Assembly: GCF_019931675.1 (NCBI RefSeq)
Contig: NZ_CP082922.1
Coordinates: 1,751,001-1,815,000, forward strand
Direction of reading: 5' to 3'
Source: Nocardioides rotundus
GTDB lineage: Bacteria; Actinomycetota; Actinomycetes; Propionibacteriales; Nocardioidaceae
DNA length: 64,000 nt
Part shown: one piece after another, positions 48,664-57,081 of the stretch
Numbering within the stretch: the first letter of the stretch is position 1
How the letters are laid out: each line of letters opens with the position of its first letter
The notes under the pieces: generated by a model
Told to the model about the DNA's origin: nothing
What the model saw: the letters and a program-made list of their open reading frames with translations, nothing else
Database searches by the model: none
Position numbers and translations under genes: made by a program

Positions 48664-49878
48664 TCACGCGCCGCCCTTCACGATCGCCGCGAACCGTGCC
48701 GCGGCCTCGGCCTGGCGGCCCGGCATCACGTGCTCGTAGATCTCGTGAGTGATCGCCACGCTCGCGTGACCGAGTCGCTCCGAGACGACCTTCACCTGCT
48801 CTCCTGCCGCCAGCAGGAGCGAGGCGTGCGTGTGCCGGAGGTCGTGGAGGTGGATCCGCGGCGGCGGTTCCCCCTCGACCTTCCGCCGGCACTGGTCGAG
48901 CTTCTCCACGAACCGCGCCGAGAACCGCTCCGGATGCAGGTGCTCGCCCTCGAGCGTGCCGAAGATCAACGCGTCGTGTCGCGCCAGTTGCAGCGCCAAC
49001 TCACCACGCTCGACCCGCCATGCCTTCAGCAGAGCGACCGTGTCGGGATCGAGATCGATCACCCGCGGCCGCGAGCTCTTCGTCGGGCCCTCCAAGACCT
49101 GGGACGGCTGACCCTTCACCTTCACCACCCCGACCGACCGACGTACCGCCAGCCGGCCAGCGTCCATGTTGAGGTCGCGCCAGCGGAGCGCGAGAAGCTC
49201 ACCGCGCCGCATCCCCGTGAAGGCGAGCACGTGGTAGGCCGTCGCGTGGGCAGCCCCGCTCTCGCGGCACCAGGTCAGGAACGTGGAGAGCTGGGGACCT
49301 GACCAGGGGTGGATCTCGGGCGACTTCGCTGCCCGGGCCGCCGGAGGCTTGGCCTTGTCGGCGGGGTTGCTGGCGATGATGCCCTGGTCGACGGCGTCAC
49401 GCAGCGCGGCCTTGAGGATCGTGTGGATGTAGCGCACGGTCCTGGCCGACAGGCCGGCGCCGCTCTGGTGGTCGCGCCGGCCGCTACGTTCCAGATCGCG
49501 GTACAGGGTCGAGATCCTGGCCCCGGTCAGGTGCTGGAGCTGGATCTGGCCGAGCACCGGCGCGATGTGGATCCTGACATTTTTGGCGTACGAGGCGCGG
49601 GTCGACGGGGCGAGCTGCAACCCGGCCAGCCACTCGTCGAGCCACGCGCCGAGAGTGACCTTGCTCGGGGCCACGTGTTCGCCGCGGTCGACCTTGGCGA
49701 GCTCGTCGCGGAGGTACTTCGCGGCGGCGGCGCGGGTGGCGTGCCCGCGCTTGAGGAGCACCTTCCGGGTGCCGTCGGGCTGGCGCACGGAGTACTTCGT
49801 CAGGTAGCGGGTGCCGGCGTTGGTCTCGTAGGCGGAGATCCCGCCCTCCCCCGCCTGACGGCGACGCGGCTTGGTCAT
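48664..49878 (-). CDS. int: Tyrosine-type site-specific integrase
   Basis: A 404-residue phage integrase. It has an N-terminal arm-binding domain (RYLTKYSVRQPDGTRKV), a SAM-like core-binding domain (TLGAWLDEWLAGLQLAPSTR) and a catalytic domain with Arg in FTGMRRGELLALRW, HDLRHTHAS, ERLGHAS and Tyr in ITHEIYEHVMPG. ATG 49878 follows GGAGGAAGC. It points toward tRNA-Leu, the expected attachment site. It overlaps the upstream HTH gene stop by 4 bp. Confidence 0.96.
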   Translation of the reverse strand: MTKPRRRQAGEGGISAYETNAGTRYLTKYSVRQPDGTRKVLLKRGHATRAAAAKYLRDELAKVDRGEHVAPSKVTLGAWLDEWLAGLQLAPSTRASYAKNVRIHIAPVLGQIQLQHLTGARISTLYRDLERSGRRDHQSGAGLSARTVRYIHTILKAALRDAVDQGIIASNPADKAKPPAARAAKSPEIHPWSGPQLSTFLTWCRESGAAHATAYHVLAFTGMRRGELLALRWRDLNMDAGRLAVRRSVGVVKVKGQPSQVLEGPTKSSRPRVIDLDPDTVALLKAWRVERGELALQLARHDALIFGTLEGEHLHPERFSARFVEKLDQCRRKVEGEPPPRIHLHDLRHTHASLLLAAGEQVKVVSERLGHASVAITHEIYEHVMPGRQAEAAARFAAIVKGGA

Positions 49879-50633
49879 GCTTCCTCCTCTCGTGGGAGGA
49901 GGCCGCGATCGCGGCACGCCTCTCGCCACCTGTAGGCCGTGGTTCTGGAGACATTCACGCGGCGCGCCGTCCTCGACATCGAGCCGTGTTCGCCCCGATC
50001 TAGCTCCTCCAGATACGCCTTAGCGAAAGCTCGCAGGTCTTCCAGACTCGGAGCCTGGCCCCGCGTGGCGCGAAGGTCGTTCGGCTCTGCGTCAGCCACC
50101 CGGGCGGCGAAGTCCTGCACGCGACCCCACTCCCAGACGAGGTCGTGCCAGACGTCGGCGCGGTACTTGAACTTGACTCCGTCGGTCGCAGGCTCTGCGG
50201 GGAACTGCGCCGCCAGTTCAGCGCGCACCTGCTTCTCGATCTCACCGGTACGGACCGTGCGCAGCGTCGACGCCGACACCTTCAGTCCGTAGTCGATGTG
50301 CAGCCCGATCACGTGGAGCGCGGATCCGACACGTCCAATCTTCACGTCGACCGGTTGATCCAGCGACTCTCCGGAGACGGAGCACCAGGCATCGCCCAGC
50401 GGGTGGTTGGGACTCAGGTCTACCTGCAGCCGGGGCCGCGGCTGCCGCCGCATCCGTGCTGGCCTCCCTGCTGCGACCCACTCATCGAACGCGTCGAGCT
50501 CGCCGGCCGACGCTTCGTCTGCGTCCATCCCGCCTGCGAACTCGCGAAAGAGAGCCACCGGGTCCTGAACGCCGTCTGCCCGCAGGCGGCTCGCAGTGGA
50601 GCGCCAGCGGACGTCCAACGGATCTTCAACCAC
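49875..50633 (-). CDS. HTH protein upstream of integrase, possible lysogeny regulator
   Basis: A 252-residue protein. The C-terminal 45 residues form a helix-turn-helix (MSRTARRVNVSRTTAYRWRE). The N-terminal two-thirds are unassigned. GTG 50633 is chosen because a strong promoter (TTGCAT, 17 nt, TACATT) places the transcript start at this codon. ATGA overlap with int implies co-expression. It is divergent from a Cro/XRE-like gene, the layout of a phage immunity region. A repressor role is inference. Confidence 0.7.
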   Translation of the reverse strand: MVEDPLDVRWRSTASRLRADGVQDPVALFREFAGGMDADEASAGELDAFDEWVAAGRPARMRRQPRPRLQVDLSPNHPLGDAWCSVSGESLDQPVDVKIGRVGSALHVIGLHIDYGLKVSASTLRTVRTGEIEKQVRAELAAQFPAEPATDGVKFKYRADVWHDLVWEWGRVQDFAARVADAEPNDLRATRGQAPSLEDLRAFAKAYLEELDRGEHGSMSRTARRVNVSRTTAYRWREACRDRGLLPREEEA

Positions 50634-50639
50634 ACCCGC

Positions 50640-50668
50640 AATGTAGCGGTCATGTAGTGCGTATGCAA
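50640..50668 (-). promoter_or_regulatory. Strong leaderless promoter of HTH-integrase unit
   Basis: On the minus strand TTGCAT (50663-50668) and TACATT (50640-50645) are exactly 17 nt apart, and GTG follows the -10 box by 6 nt. Beyond the -35 is a small palindrome ACTG-TC-CAGT (50681-50690), a candidate operator in the divergent gap. Confidence 0.65.
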
Positions 50669-50789
50669 CAGGTGAGCGTAACTGTCCAGTGGGACGCGTG
50701 ACGAAGGACGGATCTTCTCCCCGAAGTGCTCGCCCGACCGCGCTACGCGGATGTTCGCTGACTGCAGCACGAAATCCCAGGAGGACACC

Positions 50790-51020
50790 GTGAGCGACCT
50801 GATCGCCGACGTTCGAGCAGCACGAAGGCTCCCCAGCCACAACATGGCCAGGGCGATCCGCGAGAACGCCTCGGTTACGCAGCAGCAACTCGCCGACGCG
50901 GTCGGGGTTCACAGAGTCACGCTCGCACGATGGGAGGCGGGGACCACTCTCCCGCGAGGCAAGCTGCGGGCCAGGTACGCCCGGTTGCTCGCGGAACTCC
51001 AGCGGGAGCTGGCCGCATGA
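50790..51020 (+). CDS. XRE-family HTH protein
   Basis: A 76-residue protein, nearly all helix-turn-helix (SVTQQQLADAVGVHRVTLAR, then WEAGTTLPRG). It probably acts as a Cro-like or early regulator. GTG 50790 has an AGGAGG ribosome site. It overlaps the next gene by 4 bp and is divergent from the HTH-integrase unit. Confidence 0.88.
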   Translation: MSDLIADVRAARRLPSHNMARAIRENASVTQQQLADAVGVHRVTLARWEAGTTLPRGKLRARYARLLAELQRELAA

Positions 51021-51346
51021 CCACCCAGATGCCCGATCCAATGCCGCTATTCCTGCGGGTCGCCCAGGTCGCCGAGCTCCTCGAGGTCGACCCACGGACA
51101 GTACGACGCGCGATCGACGAGAACGACCTCCCCGCCGTCCGCGTCGCACAGACCATCCGCATCCCCACCGGCGAGTTCCTCGCCTGGGCCCACCTGACCC
51201 CCGACAGCAGCGAGGCCGGACCCGCCAGTCCGGCCACCGCCTCACCGCTGCGCCCCTCCGACCAACCCGAAGGAGCACACCACGATGGTGACCCCGACAC
51301 CACAGCCACCGCAAGCAACGCCCTCCGCGTCGTCTCCGGCGACTGA
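51017..51346 (+). CDS. Excisionase-like HTH protein
   Basis: A 109-residue protein with a MerR/AlpA-type winged HTH at the N-terminus (FLRVAQVAELLEVDPRTVRR, IPTGEFLAW). The C-terminal half is Ser/Ala/Thr-rich and probably disordered. It probably controls excision or early transcription. ATG 51017 overlaps the previous stop. Confidence 0.82.
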   Translation: MTTQMPDPMPLFLRVAQVAELLEVDPRTVRRAIDENDLPAVRVAQTIRIPTGEFLAWAHLTPDSSEAGPASPATASPLRPSDQPEGAHHDGDPDTTATASNALRVVSGD

Positions 51347-51614
51347 CGCCACCCAGACTCCCGGCCCGCCGTCAGCCTCGACCCCTTCCGGCGGGCCGGG
51401 ACCCCGTCCCCAGGTGCGCATCCCCGACGCGCTCGCCGTCCGCGGCCCCACCGTGCACGTGGTCCGGTGGCCACGCCGAGACGGCCGCTCGGTCTACTCC
51501 CGGTTCTACTTCCGCAAGGCCTCCGCCCTCGCGAAAGCCGGCCGACTCGCCGGCGACGGCGTGCCCGTCCGCGTGTTCACGACCAACGTCACCTGGCGGG
51601 AGGTCGAACTCTGA
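51285..51614 (+). CDS. Hypothetical protein with Pro/Thr-rich N-terminus
   Basis: A 109-residue protein. The first 45 residues are Pro/Ser/Thr-rich. The rest is basic and aromatic (VHVVRWPRRDGRSVYSRFYF). It overlaps the excisionase-like gene by 62 bp, but GAAGGAG 9 nt upstream of ATG 51285 supports this start. It is followed by TGATG coupling to the next gene. Function unknown. Confidence 0.6.
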   Translation: MVTPTPQPPQATPSASSPATDATQTPGPPSASTPSGGPGPRPQVRIPDALAVRGPTVHVVRWPRRDGRSVYSRFYFRKASALAKAGRLAGDGVPVRVFTTNVTWREVEL

Positions 51615-51844
51615 TGGCCAGCCCCTCCAGAACCCGGCGGCGGCAGACGCTCCGTCAGCTGCTGCGCTGCCCGGACTGCCGCAGCTCCAGCCGCCTCGGC
51701 GCCGCACCCACGGGTGCCGAGCTCTACGCGCAGATCAGGCACGACCCGACCTGTCCCTGGTGGCTGCGGCACTCCGCCGGCGGGCGCCACCCCAGGGTTC
51801 GCGTCCGCGCCGTAGCCGTCCTCACCGACGTGGAGTGCCCGTGA
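51614..51844 (+). CDS. Small zinc-ribbon-like protein
   Basis: A 76-residue basic protein. Cysteines in LRCPDCRSS and DPTCPWW could bind zinc. ATG 51614 shares a base with the previous stop, and the next gene overlaps by 4 bp. Function unknown. Probably an early-region phage protein. Confidence 0.65.
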   Translation: MASPSRTRRRQTLRQLLRCPDCRSSSRLGAAPTGAELYAQIRHDPTCPWWLRHSAGGRHPRVRVRAVAVLTDVECP

Positions 51845-52311
51845 GCAACCGTCGCCGTCCCTCCTCCCGGCGCGCCCGACCGACCAGGCACCACGAGCGC
51901 CCCCAGCCAGCCACCGTGGCGAGCGCGGTCCAGCGGTGGCTTCGCGAAGCAGACCATCACGGCCCCGGGGACGCCGGCCCGGTCGGCCTCGACCTGATGG
52001 CGAAGTTCGTCGACGCGATCAACAGCGACGTCACACCGTGCACGCACGTCGAGCTCGCCGGCGACGGCGACGTCAGCAGCGTCCTCGGCCAAGCCGACGG
52101 GATCGCGTTCTGGGTCGCCGCCCACCCCACGGGAGTCCGCTGCTGGGCATGCACCCTCGCGCTCGGCCGACCGACAGTGTGCGACCACTGCCACCGCCCG
52201 GCCGTCCTACGCGACCGCCCCATGGCCCTCGGACCCCGGCTGGTCATGCTGGCCCGGCTCTGCCCCGGCTGCAGTCGCGGATGGGGTCGGCAGGACGGAG
52301 GCGCTCCGTGA
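51841..52311 (+). CDS. Cysteine-rich hypothetical protein
   Basis: A 156-residue protein with several Cys pairs (RCWACTLA, CDHCHR, LCPGCSRGW) that suggest two zinc sites in the C-terminal half. The N-terminus is very basic. GTG 51841 and its GTGA overlap on both sides place it in the early operon. Function unknown. Confidence 0.65.
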   Translation: MSNRRRPSSRRARPTRHHERPQPATVASAVQRWLREADHHGPGDAGPVGLDLMAKFVDAINSDVTPCTHVELAGDGDVSSVLGQADGIAFWVAAHPTGVRCWACTLALGRPTVCDHCHRPAVLRDRPMALGPRLVMLARLCPGCSRGWGRQDGGAP

Positions 52312-52640
52312 CCCGACGAATTCCTCTCGCCTCGGCCACGCCGGCCGACTTTGCTTTCAGGGTGCTGCGTGACGTGTGGCTCGACGCCGACGCTGCCTAC
52401 TGGCTCCGCCGCGCCGCAGCGTTCGAAGCGGCCGCCCCACGACCCGGCGACCACCCCGGCCGCGCAACCCCGCAGCAGATCGAGGAAGCACGCCGCCGCT
52501 GCCAGGAGACCGCGGCCGCCTGCCGGGCACGCGCCAGCCTCACCGCCGCTAGCGACCAGGTGTTCGTCGACACCCTCGCCGCCGTCGCCCTGTCCCCCGA
52601 CCGACTCCTCGAACCCGCCGAAGGAGCCGCCGCAGCATGA
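52308..52640 (+). CDS. Hypothetical helical protein of early region
   Basis: A 110-residue, Ala/Arg-rich, mostly helical protein (DAAYWLRRAAAFEAA, QIEEARRRCQETAAACRAR). No motif is recognised. GTG 52308 overlaps the previous stop, and its own stop overlaps the RepA-like gene start. Confidence 0.6.
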   Translation: MTRRIPLASATPADFAFRVLRDVWLDADAAYWLRRAAAFEAAAPRPGDHPGRATPQQIEEARRRCQETAAACRARASLTAASDQVFVDTLAAVALSPDRLLEPAEGAAAA

Positions 52641-53968
52641 CGCCACCCGTCGAGATCAGCCCCGACTTCGGTCACGACCACGAGCTGCACGCAGTCACCC
52701 CCACCGACGACGACCTCGCCGAACACGACGCCGCCTTCGAGCGAGAGAACGACGCCGCGGCCTACTTCGCCAAGGAAGTGGCCAGCGAGGTAATGCGTCA
52801 ACGCGTCCGCGAAGAAGCCCGCCGCCGCCTCGCCGCCGAAGAACGTGCCACCGCCAGCCGGCCGCGCCCGATACGACTCGACGACTTCCTCGCACGGACC
52901 TTCGACAGCGCCACCTACCGGATCAGTGAACTCTGGCCCACCGGAGGCAGGGTCATGCTCGCCGCCCAATGGAAGGCCGGCAAGACCACCCTCGTCAGCA
53001 ACGCCATCCGCGCCCTGGTCGACAACGCCACGTTCCTCGGCCGCTTCGACACCACCCCCGGCGCCCGCGTGTGCCTCATCGACAACGAGCTCGACCCCCG
53101 ATTCCTCCACCAATGGCTCAGCGACCAGGGCATCACCAACACCCGCGACGTCAGCGTCATCACACTCCGCGGCCGTGTCGCCACCTTCGACATCCTCGAC
53201 CCCGACACCCGCACCGAGTGGGCCCGCGAGCTCGCCGGGCACGACGTGATCATCCTCGACTGCCTCCGCCCCGTCCTCGACGCACTCAACCTCTCCGAAG
53301 ACAAGGACGGCGGCCGATTCCTCGTCGCCTTCGACGCCCTCCTCGCCGAAGCCGGAGCCAACGAAGCACTCGTCGTCCACCACATGGGCCACCACGGCGA
53401 ACGATCCCGCGGCGACTCGCGCCTCCAGGACTGGCCCGACGCCCTCTGGAAACTCGTCCGAGACAAGGACGCCGACGACGACCAACTCGACGACCCCACC
53501 GGCTCCCGCTACTTCTCCGCCTTCGGCCGCGACGTGAACGTCACCCAGGCCGAACTCACCTACCAGCCCGACACCCGACACCTCACCCTCGGCGAAGCCG
53601 CCCTCACCCGCCGCGAAGCCTCCGCCCGCCGTCGCAGCGAGCAACTCGACCAAGCCGTCATCGATGCCGTCGGAGAACACCCCGGCATCAACAAGACCAA
53701 GCTCCGCTACGACGTACGCAACCGCGGCATCGGACGCAACGAAGACATCGACCGCGCCGTAGAACGCACCGTCGAACGAGGCCTCATCACCCGCCGCAAG
53801 GTCGGCAACACCTGGCAGCACTACCCCGGCGAGGAACCCCTACCTGCCCAACCTGCCCAACCTGCCCCAGACCCGCCCGGGCATGCGGGCAAGTACATGC
53901 CCGCCCGCCCTATAGGGGCGGGCATGAACATGCACACCCCCAACCCCACCGATGGAGACCACCAATGA
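52637..53968 (+). CDS. RepA-like AAA ATPase/helicase with winged helix
   Basis: A 443-residue ATPase of the RepA/AAA_25 type (hexameric RecA-like). Walker A is AAQWKAGKTTL, Walker B VIILDCLRPVLD, and sensor region ALVVHHMGHHGERSRGDS. A C-terminal winged helix (GINKTKLRYDVRNRG) follows. It probably starts replication of the element. The tail has AQPAQPAP repeats and then CXC-free low-complexity sequence. The neighbouring operon is tightly overlapped. Confidence 0.88.
   Translation: MTPPVEISPDFGHDHELHAVTPTDDDLAEHDAAFERENDAAAYFAKEVASEVMRQRVREEARRRLAAEERATASRPRPIRLDDFLARTFDSATYRISELWPTGGRVMLAAQWKAGKTTLVSNAIRALVDNATFLGRFDTTPGARVCLIDNELDPRFLHQWLSDQGITNTRDVSVITLRGRVATFDILDPDTRTEWARELAGHDVIILDCLRPVLDALNLSEDKDGGRFLVAFDALLAEAGANEALVVHHMGHHGERSRGDSRLQDWPDALWKLVRDKDADDDQLDDPTGSRYFSAFGRDVNVTQAELTYQPDTRHLTLGEAALTRREASARRRSEQLDQAVIDAVGEHPGINKTKLRYDVRNRGIGRNEDIDRAVERTVERGLITRRKVGNTWQHYPGEEPLPAQPAQPAPDPPGHAGKYMPARPIGAGMNMHTPNPTDGDHQ
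53896..53926. repeat. 11-bp hairpin inside the 3' end of the RepA-like gene
   Basis: Arms CATGCCCGCCC (53896-53906) and complement (53916-53926) enclose a 9-nt loop, within the last 25 codons. It may be an early terminator or an mRNA stabiliser. Just upstream, three 9-bp tandem units ACCTGCCCA (53842-53868) encode the AQPAQP tail. Confidence 0.55.
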
Positions 53969-54106
53969 TCGCCCGATCCCAAGCGCCCGCTCCAAGACTC
54001 CGAGCTGACGCCGACATGCAGACTCCCCGTGGAGGACCTAACCCCACGCCCTGGACTCGCGGCGCGCAGCCGCACGCCATGGATGCCCACGGGAGGGGGC
54101 GGGCTC

Positions 54107-54673
54107 ATGGATGACGAGCGTCGGTGCAGAGCGACGTCGAAGCAGAGCGGCGAACGGTGCAAGCGTGCCGCGATCCCCGGCGGCCGCGTGTGCGTCATGC
54201 ACGGCGGCGCAACGAGGGCAGCCCGGGCAGCGGCCGAGGCCCGACTCGCGCAGGCAGAGGCGACGCGGATGTTGGAGCTGATCTGGGATCCGGAGGCGGA
54301 GCCGGTGACGGACGCGGTGCAGGCGCTGCAACGCCTGGCCGGCCAGCTGCAGCACGCTGCCGATGTGCTGGGAGCGCGCCTTTCCTCGGCGAATCTCGAT
54401 AGCGCCACCGGCGTCGCGTGGACGCGCGTGGTCCGAGAGCTACGCATGTCACTGGAGGGGGTGCAGAGGCTGGGTCTCGAGGAGAAGCACGTCCAGCTGG
54501 AGCACGAGAAGGCGGTGCTGGTGAGCCAAGCGTTCCAGGCGGTCATGGACGCGTTGGCGTTGTCGCCTGCAGACAGGGACCGGGCGATCCGGACCTTTCT
54601 TGAGCAACTCCGGACGCCACTTCTGGACCCGGTCGGCAGCCCGCCGGTGCTCATGGCGGAGGGCGACGGATGA
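54107..54673 (+). CDS. HGG-motif phage protein, possible small terminase
   Basis: A 188-residue protein. The N-terminal zinc-finger-like stretch (RRCRATSKQSGERCKRAAIP, then GGRVCVMHGG) is the HGG motif common in phage genes next to terminase. The rest is a helical coil (LQRLAGQLQHAADVLGARL). It may be the DNA-recognising small terminase, but no large terminase follows. ATG 54107 has a GGGAGGGGGC ribosome site. The 138-bp gap before it holds no gene. Confidence 0.7.
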   Translation: MDDERRCRATSKQSGERCKRAAIPGGRVCVMHGGATRAARAAAEARLAQAEATRMLELIWDPEAEPVTDAVQALQRLAGQLQHAADVLGARLSSANLDSATGVAWTRVVRELRMSLEGVQRLGLEEKHVQLEHEKAVLVSQAFQAVMDALALSPADRDRAIRTFLEQLRTPLLDPVGSPPVLMAEGDG

Positions 54674-55023
54674 CGCCGTCCCGGCCCGACCCCCGTGCGG
54701 TCGCGCGGCGGCGTGCGTTGGACATCATCGACGTCGCGGGGCGGGCGGGGTCGGCTGGTGCTGCTGAGCAGGCGGTGCGTGGCCGGCTGGACATGTCGTC
54801 GCGGGAGGTCCTGGCCGAACAGCTGGAGGCGGTGGTCGTGGAGCTGCTGCATGGGCTGCTCGACCACCGGGAGCGGGTCGAGTTGCTGTATCGGCTAGGG
54901 AGCCGGCGGCTGGGTCTGGATCTGGAGCGGCGGCGTTCGGCTCGTGCCGCTGTTCCCGCGTTGCCGCCGCGGCGTCCTGGCCGGCCGATGGGGCCGGCGG
55001 GTGGTGGTCCGGATGCGTCGTGA
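54670..55023 (+). CDS. Hypothetical protein
   Basis: A 117-residue protein, helical in the middle (VLAEQLEAVVVELLHGLLDH), with a Pro/Arg/Gly-rich tail. ATGA overlap with the HGG gene indicates coupling. Function unknown. Confidence 0.6.
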   Translation: MTPSRPDPRAVARRRALDIIDVAGRAGSAGAAEQAVRGRLDMSSREVLAEQLEAVVVELLHGLLDHRERVELLYRLGSRRLGLDLERRRSARAAVPALPPRRPGRPMGPAGGGPDAS

Positions 55024-55095
55024 GGGACCCGTTTCGGGGTGGCGGGGTATCACGGCCGGGATCACGGGCCGCGGCGACGGGGTGCGTTGGCGCTG

Positions 55096-55117
55096 TGACC
55101 TGCGGGGATGCAGGTCA
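55096..55117. terminator. Bidirectional hairpin between convergent genes
   Basis: Perfect 8-bp arms TGACCTGC (55096-55103) and GCAGGTCA (55110-55117) enclose a 6-nt loop, midway between two convergent stop codons (55023 and 55154). Confidence 0.6.
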
Positions 55118-55153
55118 GCGGGGGCGGATCAGAAGTCCCCCCTCGCTGCCGGA

Positions 55154-55885
55154 TCAGCCGCCGCCCCCGATCTGCTTGAACCCCTCCTGCACGAGTGCCT
55201 TCCCGATCTCCGTGCTCGTGCCGGTCATGAACCCGGTTCCGATCATCTTCGCCCCGGACCGCCAGCGCTTGGCCATCGTGGTGTCGCGGTCACCCTCTGC
55301 CCGATCCGCCTGAAGGTGCATCGCGCCGCTGAGTTCGAGGGCGACAGAGCGGACGGTCTCGGCTCCGTACTTGTCGAGGTTCTCAACGAGGAAGCGGGCT
55401 CGCTGGATGAGCGCCGCCAGGTAACGCTGAGCGTCCACGGGGATCTTGTCGACGTCGTCTTGGAGGATCTTCTCGGCTTCCTCGAGAACGTCGGCAAGCG
55501 ACCGGCGCTCGTCTTCGCCGATCACGAGGTGGGGCTGGGCGTCGATCAACAGTCCGAGCGACTTGAGCATGTTCAGCGACGGGGGGTCGCAGGCCACCCT
55601 GTTCTTGCTGATCCCGTTGTCCCATGGCGTCTTGGCCATGTAGACGCCTCGGTACCAGTGCGGCAGCGCGTTGCGGAAGATCGTCGTGTCGGTGCCGGTC
55701 GCCTCCATCCCGTCGAGGGTCGCATGCAGCTGTTGGACGGCCGCGAGCTCCGCCATGTGGTGACGCCAATGGTTGGAATCGAGCCCCCTGGGATCGAAGC
55801 CGTGGACCGTCTGTGGCAAGGTCCCGGAGGGCACCTCGAGCTCCTCAAGCATCTCGGCCACAAGGTGGGCCACGTTCTTGGGCAT
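55154..55885 (-). CDS. Lone reverse-strand gene in the element (moron candidate)
   Basis: A 243-residue soluble, mostly helical protein. Segments include TVHGFDPRGLDSNHWRHHMA, FRNALPHWYRGVYMAKTPWD and VDAQRYLAALIQRARFLVEN. The C-terminal end is Gly-rich (GTGFMTGTSTEIGKA, GGGG). It runs against the surrounding genes, has its own GAGGAG ribosome site and a terminator, and has lower GC. That is the usual setting of a lysogenic-conversion or anti-phage gene. No family recognised. Confidence 0.75.
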   Translation of the reverse strand: MPKNVAHLVAEMLEELEVPSGTLPQTVHGFDPRGLDSNHWRHHMAELAAVQQLHATLDGMEATGTDTTIFRNALPHWYRGVYMAKTPWDNGISKNRVACDPPSLNMLKSLGLLIDAQPHLVIGEDERRSLADVLEEAEKILQDDVDKIPVDAQRYLAALIQRARFLVENLDKYGAETVRSVALELSGAMHLQADRAEGDRDTTMAKRWRSGAKMIGTGFMTGTSTEIGKALVQEGFKQIGGGG

Positions 55886-55971
55886 GTTGTCTCCTCTCGT
55901 CGGCGCGCCCCACTTCGGGTGCGGTTGGCTCGGAGACTAGACGCGACCACCGACACTCCCGAGGCAGCGAC

Positions 55972-56268
55972 GTGCTGACGGGCCCGGACGTTGTGGTCGA
56001 ACGGCTGATCCCGGCAGGCGCGGGGGCCGAGTGGGCGGCGCTGTCGGCGGCGCTGCTGGAGCTGGACGGCGGGCCGGCGTGCCGCCGGGAGCCGGAGGTG
56101 TGGTGGGTGACGCGGTCGGCGGCGCTGGAGGCTGCTGCACGTCGGTGCTTCGGGTGTCCGGTGATCCGGGAGTGCGGCGCGTACGCGGTCGCTGCCCGCG
56201 AACGAGAGGGCGTGTGGGGCGGGATGACGCCGGCCGAGCGGGACGAAGTGCGGCAGGGGGCGGCGTGA
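55972..56268 (+). CDS. WhiB family iron-sulphur regulator
   Basis: A 98-residue Wbl protein. The four cluster Cys are in PACRRE, CFGC and REC, with the CxxCxxxxxC spacing. The Wbl turn GVWGGMTPAERD follows. WhiB proteins bind the primary sigma factor, and phage copies can block host WhiB2 or redirect transcription. GTG 55972 has GAGG upstream. Its stop overlaps the next start by 4 bp. Confidence 0.9.
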   Translation: MLTGPDVVVERLIPAGAGAEWAALSAALLELDGGPACRREPEVWWVTRSAALEAAARRCFGCPVIRECGAYAVAAREREGVWGGMTPAERDEVRQGAA

Positions 56269-56714
56269 GCGACCGGAGGCCGCTCTTGTCCGCGATGGTG
56301 CCGCCGTACGCGGCGCTGGTGCTGGACCGTGAGGTAGGCGAGGCGCTGGTGCGGCGTGCCCGGGACCTGGAGGGGCTGCGCCAGGGGGAGGCGGCGCGAC
56401 AGCTGAGGGTCGCGGCTGCCCAGTTGCGGGAGGCGGCGCGGCAGTTGCAGGAGGTGCAGGCCCGGGCTGCCGTTGCCGACGACGGCAGTACGGCAGTGCC
56501 GTCGGGTGATCGGGGCGCAGACTCGGAGAGTCCTCCTTGGACTGGAGTAACAACCCGGGTGGCCGCCGAGCGGCTGGGCGTGAAGGAGCGGCAGGTGCGC
56601 AATCTGATCCGTGACGGCCAGCTCTCGGCGGACCGGGGGCCGGGGAGGGCGTGGCTGGTGGCCGAGGAGTCGCTGGCCGCGGAGATCGAGCGCAGGCGAG
56701 GAGTCGACCAGTGA
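56265..56714 (+). CDS. HTH-domain protein
   Basis: A 149-residue protein. An N-terminal coiled coil (QLRVAAAQLREAARQLQEVQ) is followed by an excisionase-like HTH (VTTRVAAERLGVKERQVRNL). It may recognise DNA for packaging or regulation. GTG 56265 overlaps the WhiB stop. Confidence 0.72.
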   Translation: MSDRRPLLSAMVPPYAALVLDREVGEALVRRARDLEGLRQGEAARQLRVAAAQLREAARQLQEVQARAAVADDGSTAVPSGDRGADSESPPWTGVTTRVAAERLGVKERQVRNLIRDGQLSADRGPGRAWLVAEESLAAEIERRRGVDQ

Positions 56715-57031
56715 TCAAGGGCGATGGCGACCCGTTGGCGGAGGCCTTCGCGGACGCTGGCCTCGGAATGATGAGCTGCCGGGAGGCGGCTCGCCTCGTG
56801 CGTTCCACGGGGATGAGCTTCGAGACGGCTGCCGTGCTCGGTCAGAGGCTCGGCGAGAAGTCCGAGGCGACGTCGGAGCGGATTCGAGAGGCCGCAAGCG
56901 TCTATCGCGGCCAACGGGATGCGGCGCGTCCGCGGAGCGCGTGGAAGCGGCAAGGCGAGGCGTCGTCGACGCGTCTGCAGGAGCGCGACGTCCCGCGGTC
57001 GCCGTGGGGCCGTCCCCTGCAGGAGGGGTGA
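56711..57031 (+). CDS. Hypothetical protein
   Basis: A 106-residue charged protein with the segment DAGLGMMSCREAARLVRSTG. No motif is recognised. GTG 56711 overlaps the previous stop by 4 bp. A 50-bp gap without gene follows. Confidence 0.55.
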   Translation: MIKGDGDPLAEAFADAGLGMMSCREAARLVRSTGMSFETAAVLGQRLGEKSEATSERIREAASVYRGQRDAARPRSAWKRQGEASSTRLQERDVPRSPWGRPLQEG

Positions 57032-57081
57032 CGTCGTGCGCTGGGTGAGTGGCGATCTGGTGTTGAGGGGGGAGATCTGAC

